Shown piece by piece: positions 35,601 to 46,876 of a stretch of 64,000 nucleotides of DNA. The notes under the pieces are model-generated. The model saw only the letters and a list, made by a program, of their open reading frames with translations, had not been told where the DNA came from and made no database searches. Source of the DNA: Paralvinella palmiformis (Eukaryota > Annelida > Polychaeta > Terebellida > Alvinellidae); assembly GCA_025642065.1 (NCBI GenBank), contig JAODUP010000834.1, positions 189,501 to 253,500 of the forward strand, in the 5' to 3' direction. The position numbers and the translations under genes were made by a program. Each line of letters starts with the position of its first letter. Position 1 is the stretch's first letter.

Positions 35601-38599
35601 GATGCAACCTATCTTTAAAGAAGGTGATGACCACTATTGTGCACGTGGTAGGCTAAATGGGCCGAGCAACCTCCATAGGTAATGAGGCAAAGTCGAAGAT
35701 GAAACACCCTTCAGATATGCCCACCCTGAGATTCGAACTCAGGCAGTAGTGATCTGCGATCCAACGCGCTATCAACTAGACCACGGACGCACTCCAACAC
35801 CATGATCAGGTTACGTAACTTATAAATATTACAGCTAACCACAGGATATGCATTTTAGAGTGTTGAACAATAGAAATCGAAACATCTGTAACAGCCACCT
35901 TGAAGAAAACCACCATAAAAACATCATTAATGAAAAAAGTGCTCATATAAAATAATTCTGATGATGAAGTGGGATATATGGCCAAGCGTTAGTCATCAAT
36001 ATTAAATTTATTAAATTCTATGGCCAAATCCACACTGGATTATAATCATAAGAGTGGCTGAGCCACTCAATTAAAACAAAAATCGAAATTTAACCAAACA
36101 TTCAAATAATAGCACAGCAGTACAGGATGATTTGTTAAGACAAAATTTCAACTTAAATCAATCAAAGTAAAGATGAAGTGATCGGCTTTCAAAATTATGT
36201 TAAAAAAACTTATACAAAAGTAATCTAACAATTTTCCACATCCAACTAATAACAGATAGGCAGACAAATTATCATTAAAGAAGACCCAACAAAGACACTG
36301 AACCAAGGTTGTATAAATAGTATTAATACCACAAGCCACGCTGATACGTGTACATCAATGAAGCTTGTGAACTAAACACTGAGCTACTATAAACTAATAA
36401 ATATCTTATGATACTTTGTGTTGCGTCAATAGCTTAATTAAAATGCCACATTTTTTATTGGGCAGTATGAAGCAGAGTTAAAATTGTGAAGCCAGCCTAT
36501 AACAGAGAAATCATTAAATGTTGTCGTCACAGAATGGTCAAAGTGGTAATACAGGGTTCATACACATTTTGACATCTCAGATTCCAGGACTTTCCAGGAC
36601 CTTCCAATGTCAAATTCAAGGATCTTTTCAATCAATTCACGAACGTTTAACGCACAAAGATACACCCATATTTCGGAAGCAGTGTAATGACTGAATTCAT
36701 GTATGCTTATGATTAGAAATATAGATCTACATGTCCAAATTCCAGGACTTTCAAGGACCTCTACAAAAATTCCAGGACTTTACAGGTTTTCAAGGACCTG
36801 TGTGAACCCTGTAATAAAGTAGTTAGCTCATTGATCATTTGTCTGCTATGCGAACATTGAACATACTGTAAATCGGCAAATGATGGCGACGTATTAAGTT
36901 GACGAATTTCATTATCCAGACAAGATGGCAGCATTTTAATTTTGCATATTCTTGATTTATGATTGTGTGTTATACTGTAAAGTGGGAAATGTTAGTGTTG
37001 TTTTAAATGTGATTGTCAACATTTGCCAATCTACAGTACTGAAAAACTTACCATTCCAGTAATTGGCTATGGAAATCTTCTGACCATCCTCTGTGTAGAA
37101 GAACCTGCATCAAGAAGAAAGTCTAAATATTTTTCCACAATTTTCTGTGTGCACACAATGACAATTCTCACACACAATTACTTGTTCATGCTATTTATAT
37201 CACGAACAAAATGTTTCATACTGAATTAATCAAACCTTTTATTTTAATTTTGGTTATCATTTTAAATATCTTAACTTGTTGACTATTTAATTTTAAGAAT
37301 ATTATCTTAATTTGTTAAATAACAAATTCATTATATTCAAAATGCCCTAGGTAATTAATCTATTTAATCAGTGTCAAAGTGTCCTCACACACAGACACTC
37401 ACACCATTATGTAACCCATATAAACACAAAATTGAATACGACAAATTTAAATCTCCAAATGCAAGCAAGAATCCAGTTAAATAGCATTATTTATATAAAT
37501 AACAACATTTTAACAAAAAAAGCATAATTACTTATAAAGGATTTCCTTTGTGTACTGAGGTAGTATATATCTCAGAAACTTGGTGTCTGTAGGAAAAAAA
37601 TTGATTTCTATTTTAATTCAACAACAATTGGACACTTGAACAAATCGAGCACAAACAATTACTCTGAGAAGTTCAGGAATAATTAATAATCAAATACCAA
37701 CATAAACCATTCATAAATTATATAATAAATGGTAAATCTTTATGATAATAATCAGTGAACTCCAAGTACAATTTGCTGACACTGATAAGCCTCTATAGAG
37801 AGCTAGGTAATATTTTACATTCAGCTTACTAATAACATACCGCCAAATTGTCCGCCTTGTGGTGAGCTCAGTGATATAAAATTGTGTACGTTGTGATCTT
37901 GTAACGTCTGTAACGCCGCACGACACACAAGACCACCTGGTTACAAGACAGTTAAAAAGGCGTCAGATCAAATAATTAACAAAGTTATCAATGTTGATCT
38001 CGGATTGATTGATCCATCTTCATCTCCATATTTAGGAATGTGTAAGAAATGACCAACTTGAAGAAACTACTCAACAGGGAAACTCACTGTTATTAATTCA
38101 GCCTTATGGCTTATTTTCTCTGCGACTGTGTCTCTGTCTGCCTGTCTCTCACACACACACACTTTTTTAATTAATTTATAAAAACAGTCCGAAAGTCCAA
38201 GAGTACAGTGTTACTCTATAAACTGGCAGAAGAGTAGGAGTTGTTAATATTTAACTTAATTCATATCTATGCTAGCATCCTGTGAACTTCATAAATTCAA
38301 GTACACATTATTCAACTCTGTTGATGTTGGTGGATGGGAGGATGAAATTACAGACACAAGGTAAACATAAGACAGAGATCGTCACAGTTCTCACCCTGGG
38401 AATAGCAGATCATATGTACGCCATCTTTGTGTTTCTTCATCGCCTCTGACATCATGGCACGGATCTTCTCCGTCTGTTCCCACATTGGACTGAGACTAAA
38501 CTCATGATTGTAGGCATCAATAGCAGTGATTGTCGTGCCAGGATGTACCTGAAACAGTGAATATTAAATAAATGATCATCATTTTGTGTCACACTCATA

Positions 38600-38632
<33 letters not shown>

Positions 38633-41600
38633 CACCAGTAATTATATATCAGCATTAATGTTGTCAGTGTTTAGTATTTTGAAGAAACAAAATTGAGCTC
38701 AAATTATAATTTAAAAACACACACACATTGATCCATAATTGATATTATTTTCTAAATTGTTCAAGTAAACAACAGAAGTATATCAGACATGTCAGTCTTA
38801 TAACTCAGAAATGTGATTTAAATAAAATGTTGCCACAGAGATAAGATACTGACTGATATAAATAAGAAATTGTAATTTTTAGATAAATTAACAGCTTAGT
38901 TGTCTTGGGGGGGGGTTTCAAATACTGATATATTAGTTAGTTTATGCTTATTTAGTATTTGTCATACTGATACAAGTACAACACTTGTGACATTTGTCAA
39001 CAAAGATGTGATGTACTTCTAGATTAGAAGTACAACATATATCAAAGCTTCTATTTGATTCTTTGGATAATATGAGAAAACTGGTGCCCTTGTACAGGGA
39101 GCACTCAAGTGAACCAAGACACTTGTTACATTAAAAACTCCCTAATTAGTAAAGATACATAAATGTGGCTAAAAATCATATTATCTGGCTTCAGATAGAG
39201 TGCACTGGTATATCTGGTGGTGTGCTAGTGGATTCTACAATGAAATAAATATAAACTTACATCGACTCAGAAATAAATAACATAAAATGTTTTACATATA
39301 ACTCAGAAAACAACCAAATTTAACAGAAAGAACCGTCAAACATAAATATAATTTCGTGACTCGACACCTAAAAAGCTTCATCTGGCTCAAAACCAAAATG
39401 TGGTATAATATATTTTGTGTCATATTCAGTTCTTAGTTTGAGCAGCTTCAAAGTGAATGTTCCAGAAATTAGTTAAATCAAAATTGTCTTTTTCAGAGGA
39501 CATGGTAATCACAGGTTATTTCTCACACAGCCTAGAGACAAGAGGTTTGGCTCTAAATACACCGGCCTTGTCGAATTCTTACAACAAAATTTCCATCCAT
39601 ACACTTTACTTTAAGAGACATTAAAGTTACTCTTCGGTGTCCACTTTCCCGCTTTTTAATATGGCTCCCACAGCCAGAAGTATAAATCTAATGTTATGAT
39701 ATGAAACTATCACCAGGGTTGACATGGTTAAAACCGGGGTTTTTCGTTATGGAAAAAATACTTTCTTACCTTCCAATTTAGGAAGAAACCTAAAAATGGT
39801 ACAAAATCATCATCCAAATTTAGAGTTGCCATTTTCAAATTTGATCAATATTATTATTAATATACTTTTCATGCTATTCATATACATGTGTATATTTTCA
39901 AATTAGAATAGGATATAGTCCTCATATTTGTTGGTTTCCAACAAATCTTTGGGGGCAAGAAAATCATTAGCTGAGGTTAAACCTTGATTTAGACTACTAG
40001 ATCCCTATTGAACAATATGTGAAGTTGAACTATGTTAATTTACTTACACTAATTATGCTGACAATACACATTATATATATATATACATACATACACAGGG
40101 TTAGATTTTTTAATTATGAAATCTTTCTTAATTAATTTGTGTATTTAATTTATTTGTAGCAAACGTCAATTCCAAATTTATCAATTCCAATTTATCAAAT
40201 AAGAAATTCTGGAATTGAATTGAGCCCATGTCTGGTCAGGACTAGTGAATTAATTAGATACTACATAAGAGGGGGATAATACTCAAACAAAAGCACCACC
40301 ATTTAAATCACATGAAGGCACACCTATCTTCTCAGTGGTTAGTGAGGCATGACATTGAATTGTTTATACAGTGGAGTGGATCATATCATATCACAGGGTT
40401 CATACACATTTTGACATCTCAGATTCCAGGACTTTCAAGAACCTTCCAATGTCAAATTCAAGGACCTTTTCAATGAATTCATGAACTTTTAACGCACAAA
40501 ATACACCCATATTTCGGAAGAAGTGTAACGACTGAATTCCTGTACGCTTATGATTAGAAATATAGATATGTCCAAATTCCAGGACTTTCAAGAACCTCTA
40601 CCTAGTTACTGGATGTGGTATCCTGATTAATCTCAGGCTGCCTCACATCAACAATAAAGACAAACACAGCATGCACCAACTTCACCTCTGTAGAACAGGA
40701 ACTGTTTAACATATGGGTGAGGTCATACCCCCCCCCCTTCTGTCTGTCTGCCTGTGTGTGTAAATTAGATGGGATGGCATATAACACTCAATTTGTTTTA
40801 AGAACATGTTGACCAAAATAATATTATAATACAGTAATTTAGTTTTGTATATAAATCTAAAACAAAATAAGCAACTCCGGTCTAGAGAAATAAAGCTATC
40901 AGATACACAGCTAAATGTCTTCCTGGAAAGAACAAATAACAAAACTAATCCTATCCCATTTCAGCTAACACAGGCTTAACACTGTCTCTGATTGGTTTGG
41001 TTTTGTTGTTCGGGGAGAATCCCCAGGCTGTCGCTTAATCAGCACAGCCTCTATGTTAGAGTGGTTGAGAAACCTCCTCCCCCACCACTCACAGGGGAGC
41101 AGTACGGAAATATGGAGCCGAAATACCCTGAGGGTGGTCACTGCCAGAGTGTTTTACGTCCTCAGGGGGTTTTTAACGTCCCCCTTTATTTTAAATAATT
41201 CAGTGGAGACGGCAGCGCCATTTAACGTGGTCAGCCACCCACGATGTCTCTGATGATATGACTCTCCATATTTATATCATGCTAAAGTCCAACCAGAAGT
41301 CAATAATTTGTCTCAATAAGGCAAGATACTGTTATATCACATTTATGACTAGCCAGATTTCAATAATTGTATGGGATGGTTTCCCATTAGTAATTACAGC
41401 ATTTAGTAGAAACCTATTTCTTCAGAGATGGATCAAACCATCACTGGAAGAAACCGGTAGGTGATTCATTCTACAGACAGACAATAACACTGGGATCAAT
41501 TCTACAAAAATATTTATCAACTCCAATTCCAATATTGAACTGACGCTATTGCTGGCTTATTAGTGAATAGGAGTAGGATCAATTCAAAATTCATCAATTC

Positions 41601-44048
41601 TAAAATTGTTCATGATTGATGGCCACTTTTGTGCACATGGTAGGCTAAACCTCCGAAGGTATAAATACCAAAATTGGAATTGACCACCTTTTTCCAAAAG
41701 TCAATTGACCCCATTGGGTTCTGATCTGACAACCTGAATGTTACATAATACACAGAGATACAGCACAAGGTCAAGAGTTGTATAGATTCAGCTCCGGTTA
41801 CATGTGGGACATTTGGCCAACTACCCAGGGAAACAAATCCCGCAAGGATGAGCCGGATTTGAACCCACAACGTGGAGGTTTCCATGATATTCTCAACAAA
41901 TACTCTTTATTAATGGCAAAACAATCATTATTAAAGCCAACAATGGTATTTATTAATCTCGTTATTACACAATTAAGGAAGCAGATTATTCATAAAGATT
42001 TATTAATCTATAATACAAACTTTCACTTGTTATAATTATTCAAAAACATAAACCATACACAAGAGTAATGATGACTACCTGTTAGCTTCCATCTGGTCGA
42101 TGAACATTGGACAGATGGAAGACAAAATACATTTCTAATGAAGGGCTTGAAATTATTTGAAAAATATAGATTTTATATATGTTATTGTCAGCGTTTATCT
42201 ATATGTTGCTAAACTTGAACTAAACTTCTGTCACATTATCCAAACAGTCCAGTGTCATGGCAACCACCTTTTTCTTCTGTTCAACTAAGTGTCCTAATTG
42301 TTTTGTATATTTACACAGATCTATGATAGGATCACTGTTGATGGATGCTTAAATAAAATTGTACAAAAGGAATGAGCACAAAAAGGTTTCCCAACAATTT
42401 CTTCCAGGTAATATATAATTATATTTACAGAACTACAGTAATGTACGCATACCGGAATGTAATCGTCACACATGCTAAGTCAATCTTGATGATAAAAGAC
42501 CATTTAATTTCCTGTTTACTAACCACCAGGAAACTATCACCGGAAAGGGAAGTTTCAACCAATTAACCCACTACTTGTATGACTTATAACATACAGCCCT
42601 GTCTATATTACTGGCTTTATATGTAGCCCTATCTATCTGAAATGGTTTAAAGTTCATTACAAATGTAATATTAGCTAGACACTGGTCTTTACACATGTTA
42701 GGCATATAAATATTAGACAACGCTGTCTGTTTTATTAAGCAACAATTACCAGATAACCTGAACTGGTTATCCCAAAATACTCAGGATATGGTTTCTTCCC
42801 GATAGAAAGGTATTTCTTCATTTCCCATGGGAAGAAATGGATTTTTACTGGGAAGAAAACCTCTCTTCCGGGAAGAAACTTCCTAGGGATACAATAACAT
42901 GACAATGTGATATAATATTCACCATCTCCATCCCACTATATAACAATTCAATATCAAACCCCACTAATAACTGAGAAGATAGATCTGACTTCATGTGATT
43001 TAAATGGTGATGATATTGTTTGGATAATATATCCCTCTAATGTAAGCCTATTACCGTAGGTCAAGGCCATTAAGCCAAGGACGGTTTTAGGCCTAAAATA
43101 TCATGATTTATGGTAGTTACGGTCCATTAAGCCAACCTAAAAATCTTTTCCCTGTAGTATTTCCAGGTGACGTTTTGAACACAGAAAATAACTTTGTTTT
43201 CATAATTCATTACAATATGTGTTTTGTATACTGTCAATAGATCAAGGCAAATTTTAACCATCGTTTACACAAACTGTTAGCATATACGTAGGACCTCAAA
43301 CTTAAATTAACGGCGTTGTTAAACATTCAATGAGCCGTATATGAAGTCAACGACTTAGAAGTAATTAAACATATTGTCATTTAGTCTACTACTGAGCCTT
43401 TGATGGTACGTTTTGGTCACTAATGCAGCAATAACCAAGACAATGTAAATTATGGGTATATGAGGTTAGTTAATAACTAACTCTCTATTGAAAATAAATT
43501 AATTAATCAGTAATTATTCCGATATTAGTATAAATATGTATATGGGGGCACTCTAATGTCTATGCTGCCAAACGAATGAGATATGACACTCTTGGGTATG
43601 GGATGTCTTGGGTACGAGTTGTCTTGTTATAGACGCTGCCTTCGTGAAATGCTCTACTAAGTCAAACAGCATTTATCCATAATTACAAAAATCAGATAAT
43701 TCTACATATAAATATTTATTTACATAATAAAGCCATGTATAATTATAATCAACTTGTTTCACTTCTATTTTCACTCCATGACTGCACGAGTTTAAATCAA
43801 AATAACAATTGATGTCCGTTTGTAACTAGATCTAGACGGCTGCTAACACACTGAAAAAATTTCTCCTGATGACTGGATTTGTTAGCACTGAAATAGTACC
43901 AGCCATTAAGCTGACTCCCCAAAATAAGGGTCGAAATGTTGACACAAAGTCTCGGCTTAATGGCCAGGACCTACGGTAGTTAAACTTAGCAAGTGTCACT
44001 TTTAATGATTGAAATCAACCCACTCTGTAAGGTCTATTTAGTATTTTA

Positions 44049-44104
<56 letters not shown>

Positions 44105-45617
44105 GGAGAATACAAAATAATGTATCAGTGTCACCATATTTAAAACAAGTGGCCAATTTTGTTATAATGGTTAACAAAATTAAACTTCATATATTGTTCA
44201 ATAGTGGTCTAGTAGTCAAAATCAAGGTAAATTCCTTGAACATCCTATAACAGAACACTAACTTAGCTTAGCTGTCTTCTCGTTGCCCACTCTGTTCCTT
44301 ATTTTAGTATGGATGACATCAAAACTAGAGAATATTCTCTCAATAGATGCAGAAGATGGTGGTGTTTGTAGTACAAGAGAGGAAAGAGATAAATAATGAT
44401 GGAACACCAAATGATGCTGTAGCCTTCCAACGTGTGAGGAGAGGTAGAGATTGTACCTGGTCTGCGAAGATTGATCTTGGAAATAATGATTCAGTCGCTT
44501 GATAATAGATAAAAGTTGTCAAATGTTGAATACTATGGGATGATATCCACTCTGTGATAATAATCAACTGATCTGGTGAGAGTTTAGCACCCTTGCAATT
44601 GGGATGTAGAGCACATGCCATAAGGTGCTTCATTGTGATGTGTTCGTTGAAATGTTTCAATCCCATTCTAATTTCAAATATAGCATATGTGTATCATTTA
44701 CTATCAATATCATGAAAAGTATACTATATAATTATATTTAAAATTATACAAATTTAAAATGGCAAATCTAAATTTGGATGATGATTTTGTAATTATTTTA
44801 GTTTTTATAAGTTAATATTTCTTCTGTATTTGAAAAAAAAACCCACCATGGCTTTACCATCCATGGAAGAAACATGCCAACCCTGAAACCACTACACTGT
44901 CTTATGTGCTAGTCATAATGGTTTTCATAATACACAATCACAGCTTCTAGAGAACTATAAACCTAATCATAACAGTTTAGTTGAACTGTTTCATTTTCAG
45001 TAATGAAATTTCACCAAACTAAAACTAGTTTACGGTTATATGGTGGTTTGTGATAAACGTACACAGACCCTAAACAAAGCTAAGACTTAAGTAGGCATTC
45101 ATCAACATTATGATACATACATGGCACACAAAAATGCAAGCTTAATTGTTACCAATGCTTGGAAAAGTCTCCAAGAGGAGTACTCCCTAGAATCCAGACA
45201 TGAGGTCAATTCCAAATCAAATTTATCAATTCCAATTTTACCTACTCTTTTTACCTGTCCTTGGCCGCTTGGGTAAATACTCCGAATACCTACTTCGAAT
45301 AGTTTATATTCCAAGTAGGATTGTCATGGAAGAAATATTTCTGAATTAAGAAATTAAATGAGGAAAAATTAGACTATCTAATTTGTGGATTTAATTTTTT
45401 TTTTCATGTCTGCTACAGTTTTAACTCGAATTCATCTAGTCAAGTAGTGAAGTACTGAAGTAGTGAGTTTTTGCCATACCTTTTTAATAAAATATGCTAA
45501 TTGTGATAATTCCTCAGGATTACCAAACAGGCCATGCATCAATATGACATGTTTATAAGCTGATATAATATAAACACATTCCAATAAAAGTTGTAAGACT
45601 AGTAGTTTTGGCAGCAT
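28265..45617 (-). CDS. PPT2: Palmitoyl-protein thioesterase 2-like lysosomal thioesterase (289 aa, 9 exons)
   Basis: Minus-strand coding exons are 45617-45480, 38548-38395, 37936-37841, 37586-37532, 37104-37052, 35394-35305, 35141-35057, 28592-28538 and 28408-28265. All have GT-AG borders and the frame carries through to a TAA stop. PPT2 is a lysosomal alpha/beta-hydrolase that cleaves thioester-linked acyl chains. The product has a hydrophobic signal peptide (about 1-20), then [12 protein letters not shown], the nucleophile elbow CYSQGG with Ser96, the acid motif [13 protein letters not shown] with Asp214/215, and His270 in [10 protein letters not shown]. Sequons NQS (185), NHS (190), NET (232) and NET (276) fit a luminal glycoprotein. 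Its length is close to that of human PPT2 (about 302). Introns 1 and 7 are each over 6 kb and packed with transposons. The exon order and the family-specific [13 protein letters not shown] motif separate it from PPT1. Confidence 0.93.
28730..28893 (+). mobile_element. tRNA-derived SINE (family 1 relative), upstream of the two last PPT2 exons
   Basis: GGCTTCTCCATGGCCTAAAT, ACTCAAATCCAGACTGGGCT, TTTGACCCATTTAGC and GGCGTAAATCATCAAC give head, B-box region, body and end. It lies in PPT2 intron 7, 138 bp upstream of exon 8, in antisense orientation. Confidence 0.6.
28998..29226. repeat. Complex dinucleotide microsatellite block
   Basis: (AT)n, (TA)n, (TG)n, (CT)n, (TA)n and (TG)n in sequence. 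It accounts for the Tyr-Ile and Cys-Val reading frames in all phases. Confidence 0.9.
30837..31052 (-). other. Possible coding exon inside PPT2 intron 7
   Basis: A minus-strand frame begins [19 protein letters not shown] at 31052 and meets a GTGAGC donor-like site near 30949, giving a possible 34-codon first exon. A CpG-rich block with an E2F-like palindrome lies about 700 bp upstream (31740-31980). No downstream exon was recognised. Composition is protein-like, but evidence is weak. Confidence 0.18.
31125..31299. mobile_element. Foldback element (175 bp) with 8-bp target duplication, PPT2 intron 7
   Basis: Two arms of about 75 bp are near-perfect inverted copies, for example CTTGCTCACCAAGCAAA against TTTGCTTGGTGAGCAAG, around a short AT-rich loop near 31200-31224. 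GCGATTTA flanks it at 31117-31124 and 31300-31307. The ends read GGGAGTACGGG and CCTACACCC. It has no coding capacity. The 8-bp duplication suggests mobilisation by a hAT-like or P-like transposase. Confidence 0.8.
31740..31980. promoter_or_regulatory. CpG-rich block with E2F-like palindrome, PPT2 intron 7
   Basis: GCGCCAAAATAGTTTTGGCG with GGGAAA following forms two opposed E2F-type sites (about 31751-31774). The next 200 bp are unusually rich in CpG and GAGAG motifs compared with the surrounding AT-rich intron. This may be an internal promoter or a repeat of unknown type. Confidence 0.3.
32570..32602. repeat. (CT)n-(GT)n microsatellite
   Basis: About 12 CT then 5 GT. Confidence 0.95.
33258..33298. 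repeat. (AC)n-(AG)n microsatellite
   Basis: CA repeats then about 14 GA repeats. Confidence 0.95.
34698..34883 (-). mobile_element. tRNA-derived SINE (family 1), in PPT2 intron 7
   Basis: Reverse-complement copy: it starts on the plus strand with the (GAT)n tail and TTTTACGACCACTTTTGTGC, and ends with the head CCACGGAGGCGCCC. A and B boxes are recognisable. Confidence 0.82.
35624..35796 (-). mobile_element. tRNA-derived SINE (family 1), in PPT2 intron 5
   Basis: Reverse-complement copy with GGCTAAATGGGCCGAGCAAC in the body, GATTCGAACTCAG as the inverted B box and CCACGGACGC at the head. It sits about 230 bp upstream of PPT2 exon 6. Confidence 0.82.
36552..36811 (+). mobile_element. CAGGG-ended MITE, copy 1 (260 bp), PPT2 intron 5
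   Basis: It starts CAGGGTTCATACAC and ends GTGTGAACCCTG, with ATTCCAGGACTTTC motifs near both ends. It is flanked by TAATA at 36547-36551 and again at 36812-36816. Confidence 0.8.
38583..38632. repeat. (AC)n-(AT)n close to PPT2 exon 2
   Basis: It begins 35 bp upstream of the exon 2 acceptor in transcription direction. Confidence 0.95.
40394..40602 (+). mobile_element. CAGGG-ended MITE, copy 2 (3'-truncated), nested in the hAT element
   Basis: The sequence matches copy 1 from CAGGGTTCATACAC to AGAACCTCTAC and then stops, so the last 50 bp or so and the right terminus are missing. Confidence 0.8.
40996..41260 (+). repeat. Dispersed repeat with GGGGAGAATCCCCAGGCTGT core
   Basis: TCGGGGAGAATCCCCAGGCTGTCGCTTAATCAGCACAG (read in two parts) recurs at 46283-46331 as a 50-bp near-identical block. 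The longer copy here continues with a GC-richer region ending near CACCCACGATGTCTC. It is presumably part of an interspersed element of unknown class. Confidence 0.5.
41609..41665 (-). mobile_element. Short SINE 3' end nested in the hAT element
   Basis: GATTGATGGCCACTTTTGTG and CACATGGTAGGCTAAAC match the inverted end of family 1; the rest is missing. Confidence 0.55.
43054..43976. mobile_element. Non-autonomous TA-flanked transposon (923 bp) nested in the hAT element
   Basis: Inverted ends CCGTAGGTCAAGGCCATTAA and (reversed) CCGTAGGTCCTGGCCATTAA are flanked on both sides by TA, the target of Tc1/mariner-type elements. CATTAAGCC or close variants recur inside near both ends. No transposase is visible. 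Confidence 0.75.
44050..44105. repeat. (AT)n-(AG)n in the hAT element
   Basis: AT run followed by about 12 GA repeats. Confidence 0.95.
44258..44666 (-). pseudogene. hAT transposase C-terminal remnant
   Basis: The minus-strand frame from 44666 contains [10 protein letters not shown] and [10 protein letters not shown]. After a frameshift it continues as [15 protein letters not shown] with IRNRV further on, ending at TAG 44260-44258. The block [12 protein letters not shown] is the signature of the hAT C-terminal dimerisation domain. The DNA-binding and catalytic N-terminal parts are missing and the frame is broken, so it cannot encode an active enzyme. Confidence 0.75.
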
Positions 45618-45913
45618 TTTACTCTCAGCTAAGCTACACCAACTTCACACTGTAGATGCGCGCGGATGGATGGTCTGATGTTATGTTGACAAGGTCAAGG
45701 CCATCACTTGAGTTAAGTCTAGTTACCTAAATAAAAATGTAATCAACATTGTGGCCGATGGACAATATTATATTATTTCTACTATTGGATATTATTTATA
45801 ATATTATTATAAATCAACTACTGGCACTATTAAAACAAACAACACACACACACACACAGACTCAGAAACACACACAAACACACCTGCACGCACCTAAAGT
45901 AAAGAGCAACACT

Positions 45914-46257
45914 ATAATAATAATAATAACATGTAATATTTATATAGCGCCCTATTCAGCTAGAAGCTGCTCTAAGGCGCCTTACAATATTATTTACAAT
46001 ATTATTATCCCTGACTCAAACTTGTTTCCACCCAGCACATATCTCAAATCCCAAGGGGGTATACAACCCATGCTGCAATTAAAGGTGCAAAGCGTTACTC
46101 GAACACATAGCCATAGCGTCCTGTCAGGTTCTCATTTTTATGGACGAGTGAACCAGTTCGCCACATGACAACATTGCAGCTCACAGAGCCTTGAAACCAC
46201 GACCGTTTGGCTACGAGTCCTACACTCTAACTAACTGCACTATCACAGCTAATCTAG
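45914..46257 (-). mobile_element. tRNA-Lys-derived SINE (family 2), second copy
   Basis: On the minus strand it shows the same order as 1304-1612: GGACTCGTAGCC, GGTCGTGG, GGCGAACTGGTTCACTCGTCC, then GGGCGCTATATAAATATTAC and a (TTA)n tail. It lies just upstream of the PPT2 start. Confidence 0.8.
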
Positions 46258-46269
46258 AAGCTTTGAAAA

Positions 46270-46335
46270 TATGTTATATGGATTTGCTTTGTTTTTCGGG
46301 GAGAATCCCCAGGCTGTCGCTTATTCAGCACAGTC
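46270..46335 (+). repeat. Short copy of the GGGGAGAATCCCCAGGCTGT repeat
   Basis: It matches the start of 40996-41260 for about 55 bp, then diverges. It directly follows the SINE family 2 copy. Confidence 0.5.
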
Positions 46336-46833
46336 TATATATGCAGTATCTCTGGATCCATTTTATGCGTACTGATATAACACGGTGCTATATGTGCTAC
46401 ATGAAAAATAACAATATTTATGAAGGTCCAGAATAATAGCAAGACTGTTCAGAGGCACTATGATATCCGACAGTTGTGCAAACTAGAACAATTAAGTATC
46501 AGACATACAATATTAGAAGCAAGACGAAAGATATCCATATAATTATATGTTGATAGACAGATATATGGGTATAACTATAAAGAATACATTCTTTGTGATA
46601 TTGCGTTTTTTCTTCTTCCTTGTGTGTATTCCTTATAAATTATTTTCTTTATAAAATTCTTTTATCAATTTTATTTACGGAATCTGAGGCACACCTATAT
46701 AATGATTGGTTCAACAGTTATCTCTCCGATCAATATCAATACACATAATTCAATCAGATTCGATCTCTAATATTAAAAGTAATTTGCGGTGTTCGAGGGG
46801 GATCTATTTTGGGAACAACTATTTTCCTTGTCT

Positions 46834-46837
<4 letters not shown>

Positions 46838-46876
<39 letters not shown>

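Larger units (their letters stand above)
39714..44885 (-). mobile_element. Degenerate hAT DNA transposon with long inverted ends, in PPT2 intron 1
   Basis: The element starts CAGGGTTGACATGG at 39714 and ends CATGCCAACCCTG at 44885. The two ends stay similar in inverted orientation for about 180 bp: TCATCATCCAAATTTAGA with TTGCCATTTT, then ATATACTTTTCATG, all occur reversed near 44700-44800. A transposase remnant lies at 44258-44666 on the minus strand. No clear target duplication remains. Two other elements are nested inside it. Confidence 0.8.

Noticed and set aside
45432..45617. 61-codon frame ending [16 protein letters not shown] as a complete small protein
   Set aside because: It is PPT2 exon 1 read through its splice donor. 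The true exon ends at 45480, and residues after the second Lys are intronic.
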